61,132 nucleotides of DNA from a virus: the IMG/VR virus record IMGVR_UViG_3300014157_000001, positions 1-61,132 of that record, one strand, 5' to 3'. This document shows, one piece after another, positions 22,595 to 29,279 of the stretch (position 1 is the first letter of the stretch; each line of letters begins with the position of its first letter). The translations under genes were made by a program, and so were the position numbers. Under the pieces are notes generated by a model. It ran no database searches and was not told the origin of the DNA. It saw only the letters and a program-made list of their open reading frames with translations.

Positions 22595-22939
22595 ATGGAT
22601 TACGCACCCAGCATCACCATCACTGCCGCCCCGGTCGCGGTCGGACTCGGCGCATTCGCCGCAATCCTCCTGGCTGACGGGACTGAGGACCTGAGCTGGG
22701 TCCGCTTCACCATCGCTGCGATCGTCTTCCTCGCCATTTCGGGAGGCGGCGCCTACGTTGCGGCGCGATGGAATCTCGCTCGGTTCGAGCGGCGGCTGGC
22801 GGATGATGACGCAGCGTTCCGGCAGCGGCTGGCCGCCGAGGACGCGGCACACCGTAAAGCGGTCGTGGCCGCGTTCGAGGCTGACGTGGAACGCATCACC
22901 GGCCGCCCCTTCCCCACCGACCCCGCCACCGAGAAGTGA
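22595..22939 (+). CDS. Two-helix membrane protein with coiled-coil tail, 114 aa
   Basis: Two hydrophobic segments (APVAVGLGAFAAILL; FTIAAIVFLAISGGGAYVAA) precede a charged helical tail (FERRLADDDAAFRQRLAAED). The ATG at 22595 is used; a GTG at 22580 overlapping the previous stop is an alternative. Function unknown. Confidence 0.65.
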   Translation: MDYAPSITITAAPVAVGLGAFAAILLADGTEDLSWVRFTIAAIVFLAISGGGAYVAARWNLARFERRLADDDAAFRQRLAAEDAAHRKAVVAAFEADVERITGRPFPTDPATEK

Positions 22940-22946
22940 GGACGCC

Positions 22947-23165
22947 ATGCTGGCCGTACCCGAGCGCGTGCACGGCGCCACCGTCTTCGACGAGTCGATC
23001 CTCTGGCACAAGCCCGTCGGCGCCGTGACCGAGGAGTTCCAGGCAATCGCCTGCTCCGACGCCGAGGGCATCGTCTTCCCGTCGGGGAAGCGAGACGTGC
23101 CGCTGCGCCTGGACAAGCCGGGCGAGCGCTGGTGCCCGGACTGCCTCGCAATGATCCGCGCCTGA
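22947..23165 (+). CDS. Small protein with C-terminal Cys pair, 72 aa
   Basis: GAGG ribosome site before the ATG at 22947. The sequence includes GAVTEEFQAIACSDAEGI and ends ERWCPDCLAMIRA; CPDC with the earlier Cys may bind zinc. It is the last gene of a short rightward unit and ends at a hairpin. Confidence 0.65.
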   Translation: MLAVPERVHGATVFDESILWHKPVGAVTEEFQAIACSDAEGIVFPSGKRDVPLRLDKPGERWCPDCLAMIRA

Positions 23166-23178
23166 CAGACGCAGCGAT

Positions 23179-23205
23179 GCCCCGCCTGAGTGAAGCAGGC
23201 GGGGC
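23179..23205. terminator. Bidirectional terminator between convergent units
   Basis: GCCCCGCCTG pairs perfectly with CAGGCGGGGC around a 7-nt loop. It separates the rightward unit ending at 23165 from the leftward virion operon ending at 23219. Confidence 0.75.
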
Positions 23206-23218
23206 GTCGTCATGCAGC

Positions 23219-23410
23219 CTACGCGGCGCCGCGCTGGCGAGCCTTCTCGCCCTCCGCCCACGCGTTGAACGCCTGCTGGCAGGACACGCACAGCGGGCAG
23301 CCGCCGTCCCCGTACCGGTGGCACGGCTCCTGGCAGCGCGTACACGGGCCGACCTGCGAGGGTGAGCAGTCGAGGAGGCGGGATCTACCAGGGGACGAGG
23401 GAGTAGCCAT
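23219..23410 (-). CDS. Zinc-ribbon-like protein at the end of the virion operon, 63 aa
   Basis: CTRCQEPCHRYGDGGCPLCVSC gives three Cys pairs in 22 residues (split reading: CTRCQEPC, then CPLCVSC), a likely zinc site, followed by a helix FNAWAEGEKARQR. The ATG at 23410 is chosen over one three codons upstream. Last gene of the virion operon; role unknown. Confidence 0.65.
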   Translation of the reverse strand: MATPSSPGRSRLLDCSPSQVGPCTRCQEPCHRYGDGGCPLCVSCQQAFNAWAEGEKARQRGAA

Positions 23411-23448
23411 GCCGTCCATCGTACGTACGGCCCGGCCACACCCCGGGA

Positions 23449-23709
23449 TCAGGCTTCGGGCGCGGGTTCCGGGGCGGGCTCCGGCCAGTGCCAGGTGCCG
23501 CCCTGATGCACAGCCTCGTCCTGGACGACCCGCCTGATCGTCAGGATGTTGCCGTCGGGGTTGAACACGTTGAGGCTGGCGATGCCCTGGCCGTCCGGCT
23601 GTGCTCCCTCGGGCAGGGCGGTGACGAGCGCGCACCGGCACTGGGCCGGGTCGTCGACCGGGGCGCCGTAGTTGACGTAGTGCACGGCGGCGGCCACGTA
23701 AGGCAGCAT
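23449..23709 (-). CDS. Conserved-type phage protein, 86 aa
   Basis: MLPYVAAAVHYVNYGAPVDD opens the protein, and FNPDGNILTIRRVVQDEA and GGTWHWPE follow. The pattern of a short N-terminal segment and terminal TWHWPE is familiar from small proteins next to actinophage tail genes. No function is known to me. Confidence 0.7.
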   Translation of the reverse strand: MLPYVAAAVHYVNYGAPVDDPAQCRCALVTALPEGAQPDGQGIASLNVFNPDGNILTIRRVVQDEAVHQGGTWHWPEPAPEPAPEA

Positions 23710-23790
23710 GCAGTTTCTCCTTGATCGGGATGTACGGAAGGGCTTGAGGGGGCCGCGCGCGGCGGCCGTGAAAGGGGCCGGGGTGCGGGG

Positions 23791-25179
23791 TCAGGGGCCG
23801 ACGGCCACCCACGGGCCCGCGAAGTCCGTCGCGACGTTGGCCGACGGAGTGATCGTGGCGGGCATGCTGGTGCGGCCGGAGCCGTTGACCGCGAACCGGT
23901 AGGCGGCCGGAGACAGGCCGACGCTCGCGGCCTCCCCCACCCCCGTCCACCCCGACGCGCGCGTCAGGTTGGGCGGCACCGGCCCGTTGAACAGCAGGCC
24001 GACCCAGTAGAAGGAGCCCCCGGCGAGCGACTGCGCGGGGATCGTAGTGGTCTTCAGCCCCGCCGACCCCTGCACCCCGTCGATACCCGCCGACGCGAGC
24101 AGCGTTCCCGCACTGTCGTACAGGCCCACCCAGTTCTGCCCTGCGGTCGGCGAGGACGCCGTGTTCGCGATCCACCAGTACAGGCGCGTGGCCGTCACGT
24201 TGGCGGCCACATTGATGCGGACCAGGTACAAGGTTCCGGCGGCCATACCGGTCGAGTTGACGGCCAAGGCGGGGTCGTAGGCCCATCCGGCGATGCCGTG
24301 CGCGGCCGGGGTGTCCTGGCCGAGCGCGTGCCCGGTCACGTTGAGGCTGCCGGTGACGGTGCCGCCGGCCGCGGGGAGGGCGCTGATGTCCGCCGGGGTG
24401 AGGGCGTCGCTGCCGCCGGCGGCGTGGGAGGCCTTGTGGCCGGTCGGGGTACGCGCGTTGGTGAGGGTGGGATCGGTGGAGCGCAGTGCGATCGTGGCCC
24501 CGGCTCCGGCGTCGCCGAGCGGCGTCGCGGTCGCCGGGTCCCCGACGGGCCCTTGTGGGCCGGTGTCGCCCGGGTCGCCCTTGGGTCCGGCCGGTCCTTG
24601 TGCTCCGTCGGCTCCCGCAGCGCCTTGGGGGCCGGCGGGTCCTTCCGGGCCCGGCTCCCCCGGTGCTCCCGGCGCTCCGGTGTCGCCCTGCGGGCCTTCG
24701 AGGGAGGCCAGCCACTCCTCCCGGGTGCCAAGGAACCCGGCGTCCTGGGCGACCTCGTACGCGGACCGTCCGTCGGCGCCGTCCTGGCCGTCGGTGCCGG
24801 GTGCGGCGGCCACGTAGACGACGGTGCCCTGCCCGGTCTGCGTATCCGACAGGTCGACACGGATGCCGCCCACCCAGTACGGGCCACCCGAGGCGGGGAC
24901 CGCGATGTAGGTGAGGTTGGGGGCGCCAGTCAGCGAGCGGCCTTCCTGGATCGCCCACAGCGTGTCCCCCACCAGCGAGTTGACTGACGCGTTGGGTACG
25001 AGGTCGACGGACCATGTGCCGTCCGCGGCCGGGGTGATGGGGCGCGCGGTGACGAGCTCGCCTTCCTGGTCGGCGACATAGCCGATCGCGGGCCGGCCGG
25101 TGACGTCGACGAGCGTCGCGGTCATCTCCACCCGGGTCGGGTTCGCGGTGCCGAGCAGCGCGCCGTTCACAGTGGTCAT
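23791..25179 (-). CDS. Tail fibre with collagen-like segment, 462 aa
   Basis: The N-terminal ~130 residues are a beta-rich domain. [20 protein letters not shown] and further Gly-X-Y triplets (about 170-225) form a collagen-like rod. The C-terminal half is beta-rich with a tip ([23 protein letters not shown], split across 300-325). This is the layout of receptor-binding fibres in actinophages. ATG at 25179 has GGAG at 6 nt. It ends the tail/lysis gene set. Confidence 0.85.
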   Translation of the reverse strand: MTTVNGALLGTANPTRVEMTATLVDVTGRPAIGYVADQEGELVTARPITPAADGTWSVDLVPNASVNSLVGDTLWAIQEGRSLTGAPNLTYIAVPASGGPYWVGGIRVDLSDTQTGQGTVVYVAAAPGTDGQDGADGRSAYEVAQDAGFLGTREEWLASLEGPQGDTGAPGAPGEPGPEGPAGPQGAAGADGAQGPAGPKGDPGDTGPQGPVGDPATATPLGDAGAGATIALRSTDPTLTNARTPTGHKASHAAGGSDALTPADISALPAAGGTVTGSLNVTGHALGQDTPAAHGIAGWAYDPALAVNSTGMAAGTLYLVRINVAANVTATRLYWWIANTASSPTAGQNWVGLYDSAGTLLASAGIDGVQGSAGLKTTTIPAQSLAGGSFYWVGLLFNGPVPPNLTRASGWTGVGEAASVGLSPAAYRFAVNGSGRTSMPATITPSANVATDFAGPWVAVGP

Positions 25180-25188
25180 CAAGGTCTC

Positions 25189-25914
25189 CTAGCTGCGGCG
25201 GCGCTCGAGCAGGTTCAGCGGCAGCAGGCCCGTGGAGGCGGTGCCGTCGCCGGACGGCTTCTGCTGCTGTTGCTGCTGATCAGGGGTGGGGGACGGTGGA
25301 GGGTCTTCGGTGGGGGTGGCCGGGTCGGTGAGGGTGCAGGTGTAGCGCGGGTTGTCCGGGTCGAAGTCGTCGACGGGCACGCACCGGTACTTGTTGCCGT
25401 CGGGGTCGGTGTACGTCCACTCGGCGGGCGGTGAACCGTTCGTGCCGTCGGCCCCGTTGGCGCCGTCCGCACCGTTCTGGCCGGGCGCCCCGGTGGCGTC
25501 CTGCCCTGCGGGCCCGGTCGCCCCGGCCGGCCCGGGGATCGTGGAGTCGGCGCCCGGCTCCCCCGACGGACCTACAGGACCAGGCGGACCCGGGCTCGGG
25601 GTGATGGTCGGCGCGTCCTTGCCGTCCGCACCGTCCTTCCCCGCCTTGCCCGTCGCCCCCGGCTTCCCGACGATCGTCTTCCCGGCCTCGCCCCTGCTGC
25701 CGGGTGGGCCGGCCACCGGCTTCCCGCCCAGTGCCTGGACTTGCTTCGCCAAGGCGTCGCGGGCCTCGTTCGCCTGGTCCAAGTCCCGGTACAGGACCAG
25801 GAACCCCGTCAGCAGCGCAGCCAGAGCCCCGGCGACCACCAGGGCGGCCGCCACCCCGAGCGCATTGCCGACACGGCGCCGCTTCCGCACCTGCGCACGC
25901 GTCGGGCTGCCCAT
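25189..25914 (-). CDS. Membrane-anchored collagen-like protein, 241 aa
   Basis: Basic N-terminus (RAQVRKRRRVGN), one membrane helix (ALVVAGALAALLTGFLVLY), a short coiled coil, then Gly-X-Y repeats (about 68-155), a small Cys-containing domain (DGNKYRCVPVDDFD, then YTCTLTD) and a Gln-rich tail. A type II membrane anchor on a phage collagen rod is unusual. The ATG shares one base with the upstream stop. It lies between the XhlA-like gene and the fibre, so it may act at the cell surface during release or superinfection exclusion. Confidence 0.78.
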   Translation of the reverse strand: MGSPTRAQVRKRRRVGNALGVAAALVVAGALAALLTGFLVLYRDLDQANEARDALAKQVQALGGKPVAGPPGSRGEAGKTIVGKPGATGKAGKDGADGKDAPTITPSPGPPGPVGPSGEPGADSTIPGPAGATGPAGQDATGAPGQNGADGANGADGTNGSPPAEWTYTDPDGNKYRCVPVDDFDPDNPRYTCTLTDPATPTEDPPPSPTPDQQQQQQKPSGDGTASTGLLPLNLLERRRS

Positions 25915-26225
25915 CACTTACCTCCGGCCAGGAACAGCACCACGGGCAGCACGAGGCCGACGAGCGGGATGATGACGGACGCGACAACCCAGCGGCGGGT
26001 CTGGGTGACCCGTTCCGCGTCCTGGTCCCGCTGCCGCTGGATGCCCTTCACTGCCTCTCCGAGTTCGTTGATGTCCTTTGTCATGGCGGCCTTTTCCACG
26101 GCGTACACGTCCGCGGATACCAGCCGGTCAAGGCGGGCGTTGATGAGGCCCATGTCGTCGCGGACGTCGCCGCGCATGGCCTCGATGAGCCGCCACAGCT
26201 CGCCGTTCGACGGCTCGTCCGCCAT
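25914..26225 (-). CDS. XhlA/holin-associated small membrane protein, 103 aa
   Basis: An amphipathic helix-rich N-terminus (GELWRLIEAMRGDVRDDMGL) and heptad-like region lead to one C-terminal membrane helix (VVASVIIPLVGLVLPVVLFLAG). This is the shape of XhlA-type proteins in lysis cassettes. It follows the holin and endolysin genes. Confidence 0.72.
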   Translation of the reverse strand: MADEPSNGELWRLIEAMRGDVRDDMGLINARLDRLVSADVYAVEKAAMTKDINELGEAVKGIQRQRDQDAERVTQTRRWVVASVIIPLVGLVLPVVLFLAGGK

Positions 26226-26256
26226 GGGTGCTCCGGAAAGGTGGTGTCGGGGAGCG

Positions 26257-26619
26257 TCAGACGCTCGTCACGGCCGGCCGTACGACCGGGGCGGGGGCGG
26301 TGACCTGGGTGCGGACGAAGGCCTGCGCGACAACGGTCACGAACGCCATGGCGGCGGCCTGCCGGTCGGCGGACCAGTCGAGGCCGAGGTTCATGCCGAG
26401 GGCGAGACCCGCCTGCGCGAAGCCGGTGAGGGCGGCAACAACGCCGTCCTGCACCTTGAGGGCGACGAGCAGGCCGAGGAGGGCTGCGGCGACGGCGTTG
26501 ACGGCGGTCTGGACGTCGGCGTTGACGTCGACGACGAACGCGGCGACGAACTGAACGACGACGGCGACGAGGCCCGCCCAAACAGCCGGTTCACGCCCGA
26601 ACAGGGTGGTGGTCTTCAC
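26257..26619 (-). CDS. Holin, 120 aa
   Basis: GTG start with GGAG at 6 nt. Two hydrophobic stretches (VWAGLVAVVVQFVAAFVV; VNAVAAALLGLLVALKVQ) with a short acidic turn, then a longer tail with a weaker third hydrophobic stretch. Its place directly after the endolysin and its size fit an actinophage holin that permeabilises the membrane to release the lysin. Confidence 0.78.
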   Translation of the reverse strand: MKTTTLFGREPAVWAGLVAVVVQFVAAFVVDVNADVQTAVNAVAAALLGLLVALKVQDGVVAALTGFAQAGLALGMNLGLDWSADRQAAAMAFVTVVAQAFVRTQVTAPAPVVRPAVTSV

Positions 26620-26653
26620 GAGATTCTCCAGAGGAGGTGGTGGATGGGGTGGG

Positions 26654-27916
26654 TCAGACCTTCGGAATCTTGAGCGCCGCCCAGGTCTTGGGGCCGGGGA
26701 TACCGTCGGCATCCCCCTTGAGGTCGGCGCGCGACAGCTGGAACGCACGGACCGCGGCCTTGTCGGCATTGGTCCAGTTCGGGCCCGGCCCCTGCTTGTA
26801 ACTCGCGCCGAAACCGAGCGCGACGAGCCGCCTGCCGAGCGCGGTGATGACCGGGGAGTTGCGGCCGCCGTGGAAGAACGCGGCACCAGGGAACGGCTCG
26901 TACGTCACCTTCGCGGCAGGCTTCTTCGGGAGCGTGCCGAGCAGCTTCTTCAGCGTCGTCGCACCCGGAACGCCGTCGGCGTCCTGGCCGGCCGCCGTCC
27001 CCTTCAGGCCGAGCGATTTCTGGAACTCGGAGTAGTTCTTGGTGTCGGCGTCAGACCAGGTCGGGCCCGGCCCGTCCGTGTACGCCTTGCCGAACCCGGC
27101 CTTCACGAGGGCCTTGCCGACCGCGGTCACGTGCGTGCCCTTGGCGCCGTATCCGTAGGCGAGGCCGTTGATGGTGACCTGGTAGCGGGCCGTCGTCGAT
27201 GCCGTCGTGCCGCCGCCGGACGCCTTCGGGTAGGCGGGGCGGCCGTAGCCGGCGATGTCGTGGACGACGCGGACGCGGCGCGCGCACACGTTCGCCGTGT
27301 TGCCTTCGATCGTGTACACGTACTTGCCGTCGCCGGACACGCTGGTGACGACGCCGACATGGTCGATCGCGCCGATGCTCGAGGAGCCGTTCCAGTCGAA
27401 GAAGATGACGTCGCCGCGCCGGATCCCGGACTTGGCGATGCCGTTGGTCATCGCCGTCCACTGGCCCTTGGCCTGGAAGCGTGCAGCGTGGGCGACGGTG
27501 TAGGCGTAGTCGGTGCCGAAACAGGCCGCCTCGTAGTTGTCCGAGGTGTAGGCGGCCTCGGTGACCGTTGCGTCGCACCACGCGAAGTTCCCCGCGTAGG
27601 CATTGCCGTTGCGGCCGCGGTACCAGGCTTGGATCGCGTTCGGTTCCCCGGTGCCGAGCCAGTGCTCCATGCGCCGGATCATCGCCTCGACGCCGCCGGT
27701 GTTCTTGCCGAGCGTCCGCGGCCCGGCGCCGTCGCCTGGCTCCGCATCCTCAACGTCGTCGGCGGGCAGGCCGTAGACGCCGCCCTCGGGGTCGCCGAAC
27801 TCGGCGGCGAGCAGGGCCTCCTCGTCGGTGACGGTGGGCCCGTTCCCGGATGAGGTGAGCAGTTCGGCCTGCCGGTCCTGCGTGAGGTCCTCTTCGATGG
27901 GGCGGGTCTCGCCCAT
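26654..27916 (-). CDS. Endolysin: CHAP-type domain plus two peptidoglycan-binding repeats, 420 aa
   Basis: FAWCDATVTEAAY places the catalytic Cys at 114 and IDHVGVVTSV the His at 186, as in CHAP/NlpC-type amidases; RRGDVIFFDW precedes the His. Two repeats follow (about 240-320 and 335-420), each with GPGP(T/N)W and a C-terminal DGxPG motif typical of peptidoglycan-binding domains. It would cut the host cell wall at lysis. The N-terminal ~75 residues are an acidic extension of unknown purpose. Confidence 0.9.
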   Translation of the reverse strand: MGETRPIEEDLTQDRQAELLTSSGNGPTVTDEEALLAAEFGDPEGGVYGLPADDVEDAEPGDGAGPRTLGKNTGGVEAMIRRMEHWLGTGEPNAIQAWYRGRNGNAYAGNFAWCDATVTEAAYTSDNYEAACFGTDYAYTVAHAARFQAKGQWTAMTNGIAKSGIRRGDVIFFDWNGSSSIGAIDHVGVVTSVSGDGKYVYTIEGNTANVCARRVRVVHDIAGYGRPAYPKASGGGTTASTTARYQVTINGLAYGYGAKGTHVTAVGKALVKAGFGKAYTDGPGPTWSDADTKNYSEFQKSLGLKGTAAGQDADGVPGATTLKKLLGTLPKKPAAKVTYEPFPGAAFFHGGRNSPVITALGRRLVALGFGASYKQGPGPNWTNADKAAVRAFQLSRADLKGDADGIPGPKTWAALKIPKV

Positions 27917-27943
27917 GGTGGGTCTCCTTGGGGTGGGGCGGGG

Positions 27944-28768
27944 TCAGGTAGTGGGCGCGAGGCGCGGGGCCACGACGTCGATCTGGTCGCGGAGCGCCTG
28001 GTAGACGGCGAGGGACATGCGGAAGTGGCCGGTGTCGCCCCAGGAGGCGCCCCAGCTCTGGGTCACGCGGAGGATCGTGTGGGCGGGGATGAGGCGGCCC
28101 GCGGTCTCGTCGACGGCCACGCTCTCGAGCGCCGTGACGCACACCTCGTGGCCGCCCGCGATGGGCGCCTGCCGCCAGTTGGGGATGTCGTCCAGGAGCG
28201 CCATGGGGCCGACCGGGTCCGAGAAACTCTCCAGCCAGGGCATGCCCATGAGGACGGGCCCGTCCTGGAGGAGGAGGCAGAGTTCCTCGGCGCTGGTGGC
28301 GGGCTTGTAGGAGTCGATGAGTCCGCGCGCCCTCAGTGCTTTGGCGACGCCGAGGCCGGAGGAGCCGCAGTCGTCCGAGGGCCACGTGTACTCGTGCCAT
28401 TCGTCGCGGGTGGTGGCGTCGGCGTACAGGCGGATCGCGAAGGCTTCGGCCTCGGCCGGGTGCGTGAGGTCGAGGCCCGCCTTGCGGCACTCCTTCGCCG
28501 GCAGGAGCACGGACAGGGCGGCGGTGGCGGCGTTGGCCGTGCAGGAACCGAGGGCGTCCACGTCGTCGACGCCGGGGAAGAGGCGGGACGTGCGGATGCC
28601 CTGGGAGATGAGGTCCTGCTGGTTGAGGACCGGGATCTTCGGTGCCCATTCGCGGGCGCGGAGCGTCTGCCCGGTGTACGGGGTGCGGTGAGCGAGGCTC
28701 CGCGGGTCCAGCACCATGTGACGCCCGAGCGCAGGCTGGACGTCGTACTGGCGGACGTTGATGGGCAC
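27944..28768 (-). CDS. C1-family (papain-like) cysteine protease, 274 aa
   Basis: DALGSCTANAATAAL puts the nucleophile at Cys76, PIAGGHEVCVTAL the His at 207, and RVTQSWGASWGDTGHFRM marks the third region. At residue 237 the usual Asn of NSWG is Gln. The protein lacks a signal peptide and a propeptide. It sits between tail and lysis genes, so a virion-associated role (tail maturation or cell entry) is likely. One of the four N31 elements lies upstream. Confidence 0.85.
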   Translation of the reverse strand: MPINVRQYDVQPALGRHMVLDPRSLAHRTPYTGQTLRAREWAPKIPVLNQQDLISQGIRTSRLFPGVDDVDALGSCTANAATAALSVLLPAKECRKAGLDLTHPAEAEAFAIRLYADATTRDEWHEYTWPSDDCGSSGLGVAKALRARGLIDSYKPATSAEELCLLLQDGPVLMGMPWLESFSDPVGPMALLDDIPNWRQAPIAGGHEVCVTALESVAVDETAGRLIPAHTILRVTQSWGASWGDTGHFRMSLAVYQALRDQIDVVAPRLAPTT

Positions 28769-28869
28769 TCGCCCGTGCTCCCTGACTCCCCGCGCCCAAG
28801 AGCTGATGTGTCTGTGGCGGACCGCTGCGTGCGGTCGTCCCTCGGGGGATAGAGCAGCGGGCGGAGGGT

Positions 28870-28914
28870 CGCCCAGAGATCAGCGTACGGGCCCCACGCC
28901 CGCGTGTTGCCCCC
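28870..28914 (-). repeat. N31 intergenic element, divergent copy 4
   Basis: On the minus strand GGGGCAAC is followed by exactly 31 nt and GGGCG. The 31-nt insert shares CCCGTACGCTGATC with copy 2. The right part differs from copies 1-3. It lies upstream of the protease gene. Confidence 0.5.
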
Positions 28915-28919
28915 GCTCG

Positions 28920-29279
28920 TCACTCCTCAATGGGCTGCGGGTCCAGCTTCGTCGCCGTGAGGATCGGCGAGTACGTCCTGCACGTGGAGTCGAACACGCG
29001 CAGGTAGATGGCGGCGCCATTGTTGGAGTAGAAGCGGGGCGCCGATCTGATTTGATTCTGGTTGGGGCAGCCTGCGGTGAGGCACGCGTAGGTGATCGCA
29101 TACCAGGTCTGCGGCTCCCACGCGATTGTGTCCGGGGGCGGCGGGGCGTCGGGGACCGGGTCCGGCTCGGGCGGCGGCGCCTCCTCCGGGGTCGGGGACG
29201 GAGGCGGAACATCGCCGCCGATTCCGCCGGGAAGCGTTCCGTCGTCGACGGATGTGGACGTGTCGGGGATGTCACTCAT
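28920..29279 (-). CDS. Small tail-associated protein with Pro-rich linker, 119 aa
   Basis: An acidic N-terminus and a Pro/Glu-rich linker (PPPSPTPEEAPPPEPDPVPD) precede a small domain with two Cys (YACLTAGCPNQNQI) and a DSTCRTYSPI strand. The ATG overlaps the stop of the large tail gene, implying matched expression. Likely a minor virion protein. Confidence 0.7.
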   Translation of the reverse strand: MSDIPDTSTSVDDGTLPGGIGGDVPPPSPTPEEAPPPEPDPVPDAPPPPDTIAWEPQTWYAITYACLTAGCPNQNQIRSAPRFYSNNGAAIYLRVFDSTCRTYSPILTATKLDPQPIEE

